Shown one piece after another: positions 8,857-17,955 of a stretch of DNA of 64,000 nt. Location: contig JAUQWZ010000021.1 of assembly GCA_030834905.1 (NCBI GenBank), positions 248,001 to 312,000 of the forward strand. The letters are read 5' to 3'. Under the pieces are notes generated by a model, which searched no databases, had not been told where the DNA came from, and saw only the letters and a list, made by a program, of their open reading frames with translations. Numbering within the stretch: the first letter of the stretch is position 1; each line of letters starts with the position of its first letter. Position numbers and translations under genes: made by a program. Source of the DNA: Aggregatilineales bacterium (GTDB lineage: Bacteria; Chloroflexota; Anaerolineae; Aggregatilineales; Phototrophicaceae).

Positions 8857-9186
8857 GTGGGTATTATCATCTGGATACTGATCGCGCTGGTAGCGCTGTT
8901 CGCTCTGTCGGCGGTCTTAGGGATTGTGGTTGATCTGTTCATTCCAGTGCTGGTGTGGGCAGTTATCGGCTGGCTCTCCGGGCAGTTAATGCGCGGGCGC
9001 GGGTTTGGCGTATTGGGGAACATCCTGCTCGGTCTGGGCGGTGGTGTCATCGGCAGCGTGCTGTTCGGCTTGCTTGGCGTGGGCGCTGGTGGGTTGATCG
9101 GGCGGATCGTGGCGGGCGTCGTTGGCGCTGTTGTGCTGATCTTTCTCGTCCGAACCTTCTCCGATAACAAAGAGTTCGGGCGCTAA
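8857..9186 (+). CDS. GlsB/YeaQ/YmgE-type small membrane protein
   Basis: Nearly the whole 109 aa product is membrane-embedded. It contains GWLSGQLMRGRGFGVLGNI followed by LLGLGGGVIGSVLFGLLG, the glycine-rich hairpin of the Transgly_assoc (YeaQ/YmgE/GlsB) family linked to stress responses. I choose GTG 8857 because AGGGAGGT sits 5 bases upstream and the resulting N-terminus (MGIIIWILIALVALF) begins in the first helix as usual for the family. An in-frame ATG at 8839 would put the Shine-Dalgarno inside the gene. A terminator follows at 9214. Confidence 0.8.
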   Translation: MGIIIWILIALVALFALSAVLGIVVDLFIPVLVWAVIGWLSGQLMRGRGFGVLGNILLGLGGGVIGSVLFGLLGVGAGGLIGRIVAGVVGAVVLIFLVRTFSDNKEFGR

Positions 9187-9213
9187 CCGCCGCCAGCAGG
9201 CAGAAACAGCCAT

Positions 9214-9253
9214 CAAAAGAGCGAACGCCAGTGTGCGCGTTCGCTCTTTTTTG
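9214..9253 (+). terminator. Intrinsic terminator
   Basis: A perfect 11-base stem (AGAGCGAACGC at 9218-9228 with GCGTTCGCTCT at 9237-9247) is followed by a T-run. It ends the small membrane protein transcript. Confidence 0.85.
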
Positions 9254-9316
9254 TTGGGGAGTGCGTGAGCCGCAACGACCTCTCATGCTTTGCTCACCAA
9301 GCGGCATAATTATCCT

Positions 9317-9346
9317 TTGACCGCGCTCACCCGCATGAGGTACACT
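9317..9346 (+). promoter_or_regulatory. Promoter of pyruvate dehydrogenase operon
   Basis: TTGACC at 9317-9322 and TACACT at 9341-9346 have an 18-base spacer. It lies about 75 bases before ATG 9423 and after the terminator of the previous gene, so it fits as the pdh operon promoter. Confidence 0.5.
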
Positions 9347-9422
9347 AGAGCAATTCCGATAATACAGCTTGTAAACAACCGCAGCGCATGTGCAGTCTCG
9401 TGTGCTGCCGAGAGGAGTTGGA

Positions 9423-10412
9423 ATGGCAACACAGACTGCGACTCTCCCGAAGGAGCAGTTGCTCGATTGGTATCATCAGATTGTCCTCATCCGCAAGTTT
9501 GAAAATATGTGCGATGCGCTTTACGCCGAAAAGCGGATCACCGGCGTGTACATGCACCTCTACAGCGGGCATGAGGCGACGGGCGTGGGCGCGCTGGCAG
9601 CAATCACCCCCGAAGATCATGTCATCACCGCCTACCGCGATCACGGCATCGCCCTGGCGCGCGGTGTTGATCCTAAAGCGGTCATGGCAGAGATGATGGG
9701 CAAACGCACCGGCACCAGCGGCGGCAAAGGCGGTTCGATGCACCTTGCCTCTCGCGAACACAACTTCTGGGGCGGCTACGCGATTGTCGGCGGGCATCTG
9801 CCGCTGGCAACCGGCATCGCCCTCAAAGTCAAGTACATGGGTGAGCCAAACGTCGTCATCAGCTTCGTCGGCGATGGCGCGACCAACAACGGCTACTTCC
9901 ACGAAGCCGTCAATTTGGCGGCTGTCTGGGATCTGCCGGTGGTCTGGATTATCGAAAACAATCTCGTGGGTATGGGGACGCGCGTCGAAGAAGCCAGCGG
10001 TCAGCCCGATCTGGTCAAGCGTGCTATCGCCTATGGGATGAAGGAAGGTCCGCGCGTCGATGGGCAGGATGTCGTCGCGGTCTATGAAGCGGTGAAGGAA
10101 GCGGTCGAGTATGCCCGCGCCACCGGTCCGGTGCTGATGGAATCGCTCACCTACCGCTATCAGGGACACGGCGTTTCCGACCGCCAGTACAGCGCCCGCG
10201 AAGACCTCAAATCTGAATTGGAAATCTGGCAGCAGCGCGACCCAATTATCGTGCTGCGCAGCCGTCTGACCAAGCGCTTTAAGAATATCGAGCCGGAACT
10301 GGAACGGATTGAGGAAGAAGCCGACCGTATCGTGGCGGAAGCGGTAGAGTTTGCCGAGCAAAGCCCCGCGCCAGGTTACGAAGACCTGATCGCCAACGTA
10401 TACGTCGAGTAG
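9423..10412 (+). CDS. pdhA: Pyruvate dehydrogenase E1 component, alpha subunit
   Basis: This is the thiamine-diphosphate-dependent E1 alpha subunit of a 2-oxoacid dehydrogenase complex, 329 aa. The ThDP/Mg motif runs from GDGATNNGYFHEA to IENN (residues ~150-180). Family signatures RITGVYMHLYSGHEA and GGKGGSMHL are also visible. ATG 9423 has GAGAGGAG upstream. A start at 9390 would extend into non-conserved sequence. It is followed at 8 bases by E1 beta and then E2, so this is a three-gene heterotetrameric-E1 operon. Acetoin dehydrogenase E1 is a close relative. The pyruvate assignment is the commonest reading, not proven by sequence alone. Confidence 0.88.
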   Translation: MATQTATLPKEQLLDWYHQIVLIRKFENMCDALYAEKRITGVYMHLYSGHEATGVGALAAITPEDHVITAYRDHGIALARGVDPKAVMAEMMGKRTGTSGGKGGSMHLASREHNFWGGYAIVGGHLPLATGIALKVKYMGEPNVVISFVGDGATNNGYFHEAVNLAAVWDLPVVWIIENNLVGMGTRVEEASGQPDLVKRAIAYGMKEGPRVDGQDVVAVYEAVKEAVEYARATGPVLMESLTYRYQGHGVSDRQYSAREDLKSELEIWQQRDPIIVLRSRLTKRFKNIEPELERIEEEADRIVAEAVEFAEQSPAPGYEDLIANVYVE

Positions 10413-10420
10413 AGGAAGAT

Positions 10421-11398
10421 ATGGCGACCAAAAACCTACCAATGCGCGAAGCACTGCGCCAGGCGCTGCGCGAGGAAATGCAGCGCGACGAGCGCGTGTT
10501 TATCATGGGTGAAGAAGTTGGCAAATGGCATGGCACGCACCGTGTCACACAGGGCTTGTATGAAGAATTTGGCGCGCGTCGTGTCCGCGACACCCCGATC
10601 AGCGAGATGGCGATTGCTGGCGCGGCGGTTGGCGCGGCAATGGCGGGGCTTCGTCCCGTCGCCGAGCTGATGACCATCAACTTCGCCTTCCTGTCGCTGG
10701 ACGCGATGATCAACCACGCGGCGAAGATCCATTACATGTTCAACGGTCAGTTCACCGTCCCGCTGGTTTACCGCGCGGCGACGGGTTGGGGCAATCAGGC
10801 GACGGCGACTCACTCGCACATGCCAGAGCCAATTTTCGCCCACTTCCCCGGCATGTACGTCGGCGTCCCGTCCAACGCTTATGACGCCAAAGGCATGTTG
10901 AAAGCAGCAATCCGCGACGAAAATCCGGTGCTGTTCACCGAAACCATCGCCCTCTATCCCAAGCCAAGCCCGGTGCCGGATGAAGAATACGTCCTGCCGA
11001 TAGGCAAGGCGGACATCAAGCGGCAGGGCGGCGACGTGACCATCGTCACCTACGCCCGCGGCGTCGAGTGGTCGCTTCAGGCGGCGGATATGCTGGCAAA
11101 AGAAGGCGTTGAAGTCGAAATCGTCGATATGCGCTGGCTGCGACCGCTGGATATGGAACCGGTATTCGAGAGCTTCAAGAAGACCAACCGCTGCGTCGTG
11201 GTCGAAGAGTCGCTGCCGATGTTCAGCTTTGGCAGCGAGATCGCGGCACAGCTTCAGGAAGCGGCGTTTGATTACATGGATGCGCCGATCAAGCGCGTCA
11301 GCGCGATGGACGTTCCGCTGCCATATGCCGCCGAAATTGAATTGATGGCACTTCCAAATGCACAGAAAATTGTGGACGCTGTGAGAGGGGTGTTGTAA
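10421..11398 (+). CDS. pdhB: Pyruvate dehydrogenase E1 component, beta subunit
   Basis: This 325 aa transketolase-like subunit pairs with the alpha chain to build the ThDP active site. It starts MREALRQALREEMQRDERVF with GEEVGKWHGTH, and carries DTPISEMAIAGAAVGAAMAG and RPVAELMTINF, all standard for E1 beta. The C-terminal transketolase domain shows VTIVTYARGV and VEIVDMRWLRPLD. The start lies 8 bases after the alpha stop. Its stop codon overlaps the E2 start by one base (TAATG). Confidence 0.9.
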   Translation: MATKNLPMREALRQALREEMQRDERVFIMGEEVGKWHGTHRVTQGLYEEFGARRVRDTPISEMAIAGAAVGAAMAGLRPVAELMTINFAFLSLDAMINHAAKIHYMFNGQFTVPLVYRAATGWGNQATATHSHMPEPIFAHFPGMYVGVPSNAYDAKGMLKAAIRDENPVLFTETIALYPKPSPVPDEEYVLPIGKADIKRQGGDVTIVTYARGVEWSLQAADMLAKEGVEVEIVDMRWLRPLDMEPVFESFKKTNRCVVVEESLPMFSFGSEIAAQLQEAAFDYMDAPIKRVSAMDVPLPYAAEIELMALPNAQKIVDAVRGVL

Positions 11399-12735
11399 TG
11401 GCAGAACCGATTATGATGCCGAACCTCGGTGCCGGCATGGAAGAAGGCACGCTCATCAACTGGCTCAAGCAGGTCGGTGATACGGTCAGCGACGGCGATG
11501 TAATTGCCGAGGTTGACGCCGACAAAGCCACCGTCGAAGTGCCGGTCGAAATTTCCGGCACCATCCTCTCGCTGGAGGGCGAACCGGGCGCAACGCTCAA
11601 GGTCGGTTCGGTCATCGGCTACGTCGGACAGGCGGGCGAGAATGCCCCCGCCGGCGAGGCGAAACCTGCCGCCAGCAGCCCGCCGCCGCCCACCCCGGCA
11701 GAGCAGCCAGCCGCCCAGGGCAACGGCGCTGCCAGCGCCCAGAAGTCTGGCAACGGCGCGCCGCCTGCCGCCCAGACCGCCGCGCCCAAAGAACCGGCTG
11801 AAGCCGAAGCGGATGGCGACAGCGACTATCCGGCGGGTGTCAAAGCATCGCCAGTGGCGCGTAAAATCGCCCAGGATAAAGGCATCGATCTGAGCCGCGT
11901 GCAAGGGACTGGTCCCGGCGGGCGCATCGTCAAAGCGGATGTCGAAAATTATAAACCCGCCGCCGCGCCTGCCCCGGCAGCCGCACAAGCAGGCGCTCCC
12001 GGTGCCATTCCAGCGCCATCCTACGGACCGCTTCCCAGCGGACCGGACGTGGAAGTCATCGAAACGTCAAAGCTGCGCAGCCGTATCGCCGCCCGTATGA
12101 CCGAAAGCAAGCAGCAGATTCCGCATTTCTACGTCACCACTGAAATTGACGTAGAAGCCATGCTCGCCCTGCGCAAGCAGTTGAATGAAGGTCTGGACGA
12201 CGCCCAAAAGATCAGCGTCAACGACATGGTCATCAAGGCAACCGCGCTGACGCTGCGACAGTTCCCCAACCTGAATTCGCACTACTATGGCGACCAGACC
12301 GTGCGCCACAAGCGCATCCACATCGGCATCGCCGTCGCGCTGCCGCAGGGCGGCTTGATCAACGTGGTCGCCAAAGATGCGGATAAAGTGTCGCTGGGCA
12401 CGCTGGCGGTTACCAACAAAGAGATGATCGCCCGCGTAATCGAAGGCAAGCTCAAGCCGGATGATATCTCCGGCAGCACCTTTACCGTCAGCAACATGGG
12501 CATGTACGACGTTGAACACTTTATCGCCGTCATCAACCCGCCGGAAGCGGGCATCCTCGCCATCGGCTCGGCGATGAAAGTGCCGGTCGTCAAGCCAGAT
12601 GGCACCGTCGGCGTCGGCAACCACATGAAGGTCACCATCAGCGTCGATCACCGTGTCAGCGATGGCGCGGAAGGCGCGAAGTACCTTCAGGCATTCAAGA
12701 AGCTGATCGAGACGCCGATGCAGCTGCTGCTGTAG
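11398..12735 (+). CDS. pdhC: Dihydrolipoamide acyltransferase (E2)
   Basis: This 445 aa E2 has the classic layout. One lipoyl domain occupies residues 1-~78, with the lipoyl-lysine K43 in VDADKATVEV. An Ala/Pro-rich linker follows, then a peripheral subunit-binding domain (VKASPVARKIAQDKGIDL...GTGPGGRIVKADV, ~147-180). The catalytic domain ends in SVDHRVSDGAEGAKYL, with the active-site histidine near 417. It transfers acetyl from the lipoyl arm to CoA and forms the complex core. No E3 gene follows; a terminator comes after about 55 bases. The nearest pyridine nucleotide-disulfide oxidoreductase in the window is at 48210 and looks MerA-like, so E3 probably lies elsewhere. Confidence 0.92.
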   Translation: MAEPIMMPNLGAGMEEGTLINWLKQVGDTVSDGDVIAEVDADKATVEVPVEISGTILSLEGEPGATLKVGSVIGYVGQAGENAPAGEAKPAASSPPPPTPAEQPAAQGNGAASAQKSGNGAPPAAQTAAPKEPAEAEADGDSDYPAGVKASPVARKIAQDKGIDLSRVQGTGPGGRIVKADVENYKPAAAPAPAAAQAGAPGAIPAPSYGPLPSGPDVEVIETSKLRSRIAARMTESKQQIPHFYVTTEIDVEAMLALRKQLNEGLDDAQKISVNDMVIKATALTLRQFPNLNSHYYGDQTVRHKRIHIGIAVALPQGGLINVVAKDADKVSLGTLAVTNKEMIARVIEGKLKPDDISGSTFTVSNMGMYDVEHFIAVINPPEAGILAIGSAMKVPVVKPDGTVGVGNHMKVTISVDHRVSDGAEGAKYLQAFKKLIETPMQLLL

Positions 12736-12790
12736 CTTTTGGCAGTAAGCGGTTAGCCGTTAGCTGCTCTGTCGCAAGGATATAACTGGT

Positions 12791-12822
12791 AAGGGCGAAC
12801 CTGTGTGTTCGCCCTTTCTCTT
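12791..12822 (+). terminator. Intrinsic terminator of pdh operon
   Basis: The stem AAGGGCGAAC (12791-12800) pairs with GTTCGCCCTT (12807-12816) and is followed by TCTCTTT. It lies between the E2 stop and the convergent thioesterase gene. Confidence 0.8.
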
Positions 12823-12849
12823 TCCGGCGGAGTTTACCCCCCGCTGTGC

Positions 12850-13350
12850 TCATTCCGGGCGGAAGATCATACAGGTGGTGGTGCCATGCGCGTACAGCTT
12901 GCCCGCCGCGTCCACCAGCTTTCCCTGAGCAGTTGCCATCGTTCGCCCGGCGTGAATGACCTCACCGTGACAAAATACCTGCCCGGTCGCCGCGGTCAGT
13001 GGTCGAATGAAGTTGATATGCAGTTCGAGCGTGGTATAGCCCACACCAGCCGCCAGCGTCGTGTGGATGGCACAGCCCATCGCCGAGTCCAGCAGCGCAG
13101 CAGCCAGCCCGCCGTGAACCGAGGCAATCGGGTTATAGTGATACTCGGCAGGTTCAGAAGTGAAGGTTGCCCGTCCTTCCGCGACTGTCGTCAGGGAAAA
13201 GCCGAGCGTGTACATGATCGGTGGTCCCGGCATTTTGCCGTCGATCAAGGCTTGCAGATAGTCCATCCCAGCCATTGCCCTGCCCGCGCTGGCGGTCGGC
13301 AGCGGATCGTCCCAGGTGATGGTTCGCGTCCGTTCCGGCGTATTCTCCAT
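12850..13350 (-). CDS. PaaI-family hotdog thioesterase
   Basis: This 166 aa single hotdog-fold protein carries NPIASVHGGLAAALLDSAMG, where the helix after the HGG loop matches PaaI/YdiI-type acyl-CoA thioesterases. These hydrolyse aromatic or medium-chain acyl-CoA to the free acid and CoA. A GAGGAGG ribosome-binding site lies just before ATG 13350. The N-terminal ~55 residues form a variable extension. It converges with the pdh operon. The substrate cannot be inferred. Confidence 0.82.
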   Translation of the reverse strand: MENTPERTRTITWDDPLPTASAGRAMAGMDYLQALIDGKMPGPPIMYTLGFSLTTVAEGRATFTSEPAEYHYNPIASVHGGLAAALLDSAMGCAIHTTLAAGVGYTTLELHINFIRPLTAATGQVFCHGEVIHAGRTMATAQGKLVDAAGKLYAHGTTTCMIFRPE

Positions 13351-13458
13351 TCGACTCCTCCTCAGGATAGTCCCTCACATAAACGTAGCCTTGTATGTCC
13401 GAGTCGGCAAGTTATGCTATGGTTGGGTGAGCGCCGCGCTGCTCCCGGATGAAATCCG

Positions 13459-14298
13459 ATGCCGCCTGAATTTTGCCTGTTTATGCTCGTTTTTATCGGC
13501 GGGTTCACTGCCTGGATCATGTATGTCCAGCGGCAGTTCAGCGCGGCACAGGCGTTTCGTAACCAGCTGCTGGTGGACAATCCCCTCTATGTAACATCGG
13601 GCTTTGACTGCCGCTGGTCGATCACCACCCTCAACGACAGCGCCCGCCGCCGCCGTCGGGCAATGCTGGTCGTCGCCGGGAACGGTATCCGGCTGTATGC
13701 CAACCGTCACGACGCTAGCGACGTTATCACCATAAGTGCCGAAAGTATCCGCTGGTTTGGTCGCCCGGTGAAATATCACGACGGGCGCAATAAACTGTGG
13801 CTGCACGTTGAGTCAGGCGGCGAATGGCAGTTGGTCAGGCTCAGCCTCTGGCGCGGCGCGATGGCGGACACCGTGCGCGCCCTGAAGCAGATCGTCCCGC
13901 CGGAACTCGTCACCGCCTACCGTCGCCACCGTCCCTACATCCATTTTGGACCCGTGAAGGCACAGCCCGCCGAACAGGACATTCACGGCGCGTGGTCGCT
14001 GGAGGAGCCGATCTGGCTTTATATCATGCCGCTGTACGTGGTGCTGCTGCGGAAAGATCGCGTCCTTCGCCTGCTGCCGCTGGAGCGCATCAACCAGATT
14101 GCCGCCTTACGCCGCCTGGACGAGCCAGAAGCCGACGGGTTGGTCAGCCTGACCATTGAGGGCGAAAGGCTGGCGTTCGCGGTCAAAGACTACGAACAGG
14201 CGGCGACGGCGATCTCGGAAGCCGCCAAACGCAGCCTCGAACAGCCGCTGGCGCGCAAACAGAAGAAAAAAGACGACGAGGAGGACGAGTGGGAGTGA
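13459..14298 (+). CDS. Membrane-anchored protein of unknown function
   Basis: This 279 aa protein has one N-terminal transmembrane segment (CLFMLVFIGGFTAWIMYV). Two soluble segments follow, rich in short beta strands and Arg/Trp (MLVVAGNGIRLYANRH...VRLSLWRGAM, then WLYIMPLYVVLLRKDRVLRLLPL), resembling two PH-like modules, though this is only an impression. The tail is very charged (QKKKDDEEDEWE). I do not recognise a family. It stands alone between a divergent thioesterase and a CPBP protease. Confidence 0.7.
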   Translation: MPPEFCLFMLVFIGGFTAWIMYVQRQFSAAQAFRNQLLVDNPLYVTSGFDCRWSITTLNDSARRRRRAMLVVAGNGIRLYANRHDASDVITISAESIRWFGRPVKYHDGRNKLWLHVESGGEWQLVRLSLWRGAMADTVRALKQIVPPELVTAYRRHRPYIHFGPVKAQPAEQDIHGAWSLEEPIWLYIMPLYVVLLRKDRVLRLLPLERINQIAALRRLDEPEADGLVSLTIEGERLAFAVKDYEQAATAISEAAKRSLEQPLARKQKKKDDEEDEWE

Positions 14299-14382
14299 TA
14301 TTGAAAGGCTGCTACACACAAATTACGCTTAAAATAATGTATAATCCTAGAATTTCATACGCGAAAACTAAAGGATTTTGAA

Positions 14383-15300
14383 ATGAGTGAAGTTATTTCT
14401 GTCTCTGGGGACGCCCTGCCTCCGATCGGCAGACGCAGTGGTCTGCTTGTTACCGTCTGGATTCTGGTGCTGCTGCTCACCGTGCCGGAGATTATTCTGC
14501 GGGCATTCCTGCATCAGGACACCTCATGGATGCTCCCCGTCCGCGCCGGTGTGCTCGCCGCTTTGCTTGCGCTCTCCTTCGCTTCGCAATCCCTTCGTCC
14601 ACTACGTGGCTTTTTGCTGGTCATGCTGGTGGTCTATGGGGTCGAAGGCTGGTTTTTTCTCACCCTCGTTCCCCAGACTCCAGCTTATCAGAGCATCATC
14701 GGTAGCAGCGAGTACGTAGCGTTCTTTGGCGAACGCCTGCTGAGAATCGGCGCAGTTCTGGTAATGCTGCTGGTGCTGCTGGTAAGCGGCCTGAAACGCC
14801 GCGATTTTTTCCTCGCACTGGGCGATCTCAAAGCCACTGCTGAACCCGCCAGAGGCTTCGGCATACCGGGGAAACCGGAACCTTGGACTCGGTTTGGACG
14901 TAACTACGCCGTGATCTCGCTCGCCATCATCTTGGTTTTTATGATTCCTGCATTGCAGCCATCTTTGAGGAATTTCTCAATCGGTCTGCTGCTGTTCGCA
15001 GCACTTTGCGCCGCATTGAATTCCTTTGCTGAGGAATTTCTCTATCGGGCGGCGCTTTTGCCACAGGTGCTACCGCTGTTTGGCAAGAGCGCATCCCTGT
15101 TGCTTGTGCCCATCTGGTTTGGACTGGCGCACTATTTTGGAGTGCCCAGCGGTTTTACTGGCGTGATCATCACTGCCATCGGCGGCTGGTTCTTTGCCAA
15201 AAGCATGATTGAAACGCGCGGCATCGGCTGGGCATGGTTTCTGCATTTTCTGGCAGACTTCGCCGTTTATATGGTCATCCTTCTGGCAGGAGCATTGTAG
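14383..15300 (+). CDS. CPBP-family intramembrane metalloprotease
   Basis: This 305 aa protein has about eight hydrophobic segments. The CPBP (CAAX protease/bacteriocin-processing) motifs are present: EEFLYR near residue 216, a histidine in FGLAHYFG near 246, and HFLAD near 288. These residues form the zinc-binding/catalytic site inside the membrane. A TATAAT hexamer at 14340-14345 lies 38 bases upstream, without a clear -35. Related proteins process prenylated or secreted peptides or give bacteriocin immunity. No bacteriocin gene is adjacent. Confidence 0.82.
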   Translation: MSEVISVSGDALPPIGRRSGLLVTVWILVLLLTVPEIILRAFLHQDTSWMLPVRAGVLAALLALSFASQSLRPLRGFLLVMLVVYGVEGWFFLTLVPQTPAYQSIIGSSEYVAFFGERLLRIGAVLVMLLVLLVSGLKRRDFFLALGDLKATAEPARGFGIPGKPEPWTRFGRNYAVISLAIILVFMIPALQPSLRNFSIGLLLFAALCAALNSFAEEFLYRAALLPQVLPLFGKSASLLLVPIWFGLAHYFGVPSGFTGVIITAIGGWFFAKSMIETRGIGWAWFLHFLADFAVYMVILLAGAL

Positions 15301-15324
15301 TAACCGCCATCCTTACCTCTGCCT

Positions 15325-15726
15325 TTACTCCCCGCGCACGCGCAGCGGCACGACCCGGATGGCAGTTGAAAAATCGCGGCTAAATTCCTCTGGCGTCATC
15401 TTAATGTCGATAAAACCCTGTCGGTACTTCTCCACATAGGCGGCGTTCTGCAGCGCTGGTGGCGCATGGCGGTCAATTTTCGCCTCGCCCATGATCACCA
15501 GATAGTCACCCGCGTCATCGCTTTCGTTGTAGCTCAACGCGACCAGCGAATTCGCACGAAGATTGCGCACCTTGTGCGAGTCTGGCATGGTATAAATCAG
15601 GTAGGTGTCGTTTTCGTGAATAAACCACACCGGCGTTGGCTGCGGCATCCCGTCGTCGCGCACAGTCGTAAACCAGATGTAGTAGGCGCGCTGAAGTCGT
15701 TCGGCAAACTGGGGATTCATATCCAT
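15325..15726 (-). CDS. Pyridoxamine 5'-phosphate oxidase-fold flavin/F420-binding protein
   Basis: This 133 aa protein has a split beta-barrel. The N-terminus RAYYIWFTTVRDDGMPQPTPV with VWFIHENDTYLIYT and KVRNLRANSLVALSYN is the pattern of PPOX-class proteins that bind FMN, F420 or heme. It resembles the small single-domain class often annotated as F420-dependent, but the cofactor cannot be assigned here. ATG 15726 is preceded by AAGGGA. A TTG at 15744 is an alternative start. It converges with the CPBP gene with only 24 bases between. Confidence 0.75.
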   Translation of the reverse strand: MDMNPQFAERLQRAYYIWFTTVRDDGMPQPTPVWFIHENDTYLIYTMPDSHKVRNLRANSLVALSYNESDDAGDYLVIMGEAKIDRHAPPALQNAAYVEKYRQGFIDIKMTPEEFSRDFSTAIRVVPLRVRGE

Positions 15727-15911
15727 TGCAGAGCTTCCCTTCAAATCAACGCTCGGCGGAGAGATGACAAACAGACGTTTCAGCGCGATGACTTTTTACC
15801 GATTCGGGCTTTAGCCCGCTAAAAAGCCACGCCGGAAAACAAACGGGTTGGAACAAACCGTTCAGCAACTACGTCTACAATAAGTGTACAGTAAAGACAA
15901 CGAGGATATAT

Positions 15912-16331
15912 ATGGGCATTCTCATCCTGATCCTGACGCTGCTGCTCTCCCTCTTCCTGGGAGTGGAAACGACGACCACGACGCCTGTGCCGATGATCGT
16001 CACAGAGGTTCCGTCTGTGCCCGGAGAAGAAACTTTTCGATCACCAACCGTCATCGAGAGCGTGGACGCCCTGCTGCTCGAATCCTTTCCGGTGCAGATT
16101 CACCTGCGCGTGACCGGCTATCAGTCTGATGGCTGCGATTATCCAGTCACGGTGGAACAGCGCCGCCAGGGCAGCGAGGTCTACGTGGACATCTATCGTG
16201 AGATGCCGCTGGCAGTCATCTGCCCGGATATGCTGCTTGAATACGAGGCGACCATTCCGCTTGATGGCGGCTTTGAGCCGGGAACCTACCGCATTCACGT
16301 CAACGATCAGGTGATCGAAGTCACTATCTGA
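15912..16331 (+). CDS. Small membrane-anchored or secreted protein, unknown
   Basis: This 139 aa protein has an N-terminal hydrophobic helix (MGILILILTLLLSLFLGV). A Thr/Pro-rich linker and a compact beta-rich domain with two cysteines follow (SDGCDYPV and AVICPDML), probably a disulfide outside the cell. ATG 15912 follows a purine-rich stretch (CAACGAGGATATAT). It is 39 bases upstream of the DUF4139 gene on the same strand, so co-transcription is likely. No family recognised. Confidence 0.7.
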   Translation: MGILILILTLLLSLFLGVETTTTTPVPMIVTEVPSVPGEETFRSPTVIESVDALLLESFPVQIHLRVTGYQSDGCDYPVTVEQRRQGSEVYVDIYREMPLAVICPDMLLEYEATIPLDGGFEPGTYRIHVNDQVIEVTI

Positions 16332-16370
16332 ACCGCTAACGACTGACCAGCTTATTTGAGGAGATCATCC

Positions 16371-17849
16371 ATGTCCAGAAAACCCTTCTTGCTCGCCATT
16401 CTGCTGTTCGCGCTGCTGCTTCCCGCCGCCGTGACCATCGTCGCCCAGGAAACCAGCGCCGAAGACGCCAGCCCGGTGCCGCCGGGCGACCGCGAAGCCG
16501 TCGCGCTGACCATCTATAATCAGGGAACCGCGCTGGTGCAGGATCGCCGCAGTTACACGCTCGACACCGGTCTGAACCTGCTCAACTTCGTCGATGTGGC
16601 GGCGGGTATCGACCCGACATCGGTGCAGTTCAACTCGCTGACCGACCCCGATGGCACCGTCGTGCTGGAGCAAAGCTACGTCTACGATCTGGTGGACAGC
16701 TTCGCCCTGCTCAACCGCTACCTCGATCAGACGATTGAAGTCGTCGCCATCGACGGCACAAATTACGTCGGACAGTTGTTAAGCGGGCGCAGCGGCGAAA
16801 TCATCCTGCGCACCGACGAGGGACAGGTGATCGTCGTCAGCCCGGACGATATCCGCGATCTGCGCTTCCCGGAACTTCCCGGCGGCTTGATCACCCGCCC
16901 GACGCTGCGCTGGCTGCTGCAAAGCGCCGCCAGCGGCGAACAGCAGGTCGAGCTGACCTACCTGACCAGCGGCATGAACTGGTCGGCGGATTACGTCATC
17001 CTGCTCAACAGCGGCAACACCTCGCTTGACCTGAACGGCTGGATTACCCTCAACAACACCAGCGGCGCATCATACAGCGATGCGCTGGTCAAGCTGGTCG
17101 CAGGTGACGTCAACCGCCTGCCCACTGAGGTTGTCCGCATGGAGATGGACATGGCGTATGCCGCCGCCCCGATGCCTACGATGGCACCGCAGGTGGAGCA
17201 GCGCAATTTCTACGAGTACAATCTCTATGAAATCCAGCGCCCGGTGACGGTGGTTGACAACGAAACCAAACAGGTAGAGTTCGTCAGCGGCGCGGACGTG
17301 CCCGCTAACACCTTCTACGTCTATGACTCCAGCCAGCCCTTTTACGGCGGTCTGCTGATCGACCAGTACTACGGGCAGACGGGCATCACCGACGTGCGCA
17401 ACTACCTCGAATTCACCACCAACGAGGAAAACGGACTGGGCGCAGACCTGCCCGCCGGGCGCATCCGCGTCTATCAGGAAGACATTGACGGCGCGGCGCT
17501 GCTGATCGGCGAAAACACCATCGACCATACGCCCGAAGGCGAAGAGGTCGAAATCTTCCTCGGCAACGCCTTTGATCTGGTCGGCGAGCGCATTCAGACC
17601 AACTACAACCTGCTGGCAGATACGGTGCTTGAGGAAACCTACGAGATCCACCTGCGCAACCGCAAGGACGACCAACCGGTGGAAATCCGCGTGCCAGAGC
17701 ACCTGTTCCGCTGGAGCAACTGGGAAATCCTGAACGCTTCGGCAGACTTCAACCAGCTTGACTCCAACACGATTGAGTTTCGCGTCGAAGTGCCGCCGCA
17801 GGGCGAAACGGTCATCACCTATACCGTCCGCTACACTTGGCCCCGCTAA
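16371..17849 (+). CDS. Secreted DUF4139-domain protein
   Basis: This 492 aa protein has a signal peptide (FLLAILLFALLLPAAVTIVAQ). The region LTIYNQGTALVQDRRSYTL, the VELTYLTSGMNWSADYVILLN strand pair and the C-terminal GETVITYTVRYTW are typical of DUF4139 proteins, which are beta-rich extracytoplasmic proteins of unknown function. ATG 16371 has TGAGGAGA upstream. An in-frame TTG at 16356 is less likely. It probably forms a unit with the small secreted protein before it. Confidence 0.85.
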   Translation: MSRKPFLLAILLFALLLPAAVTIVAQETSAEDASPVPPGDREAVALTIYNQGTALVQDRRSYTLDTGLNLLNFVDVAAGIDPTSVQFNSLTDPDGTVVLEQSYVYDLVDSFALLNRYLDQTIEVVAIDGTNYVGQLLSGRSGEIILRTDEGQVIVVSPDDIRDLRFPELPGGLITRPTLRWLLQSAASGEQQVELTYLTSGMNWSADYVILLNSGNTSLDLNGWITLNNTSGASYSDALVKLVAGDVNRLPTEVVRMEMDMAYAAAPMPTMAPQVEQRNFYEYNLYEIQRPVTVVDNETKQVEFVSGADVPANTFYVYDSSQPFYGGLLIDQYYGQTGITDVRNYLEFTTNEENGLGADLPAGRIRVYQEDIDGAALLIGENTIDHTPEGEEVEIFLGNAFDLVGERIQTNYNLLADTVLEETYEIHLRNRKDDQPVEIRVPEHLFRWSNWEILNASADFNQLDSNTIEFRVEVPPQGETVITYTVRYTWPR

Positions 17850-17883
17850 TAAGATATCCAAACCGCAGAGGGCGCTGAAAAAC

Positions 17884-17910
17884 GTAGGGGCGAGCCGCTG
17901 GCTCGCCCAC
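17884..17910. repeat. Palindrome, GCGA-core subfamily
   Basis: GTAGGGGCGAGCC, a 3-base loop and GGCTCGCCCAC lie between convergent genes at 17849 and 17956. It is one copy of the dispersed GTAGGG-ended palindromes. Confidence 0.7.
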
Positions 17911-17955
17911 TTCCCGCCAACATCCCACGCTTGCAACGACACGCCGGTACAGCGC

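Noticed and set aside
9345..10454. 369-codon open frame antisense to pdhA
   Set aside because: Covers the E1alpha gene exactly in antisense, with no recognisable domain.
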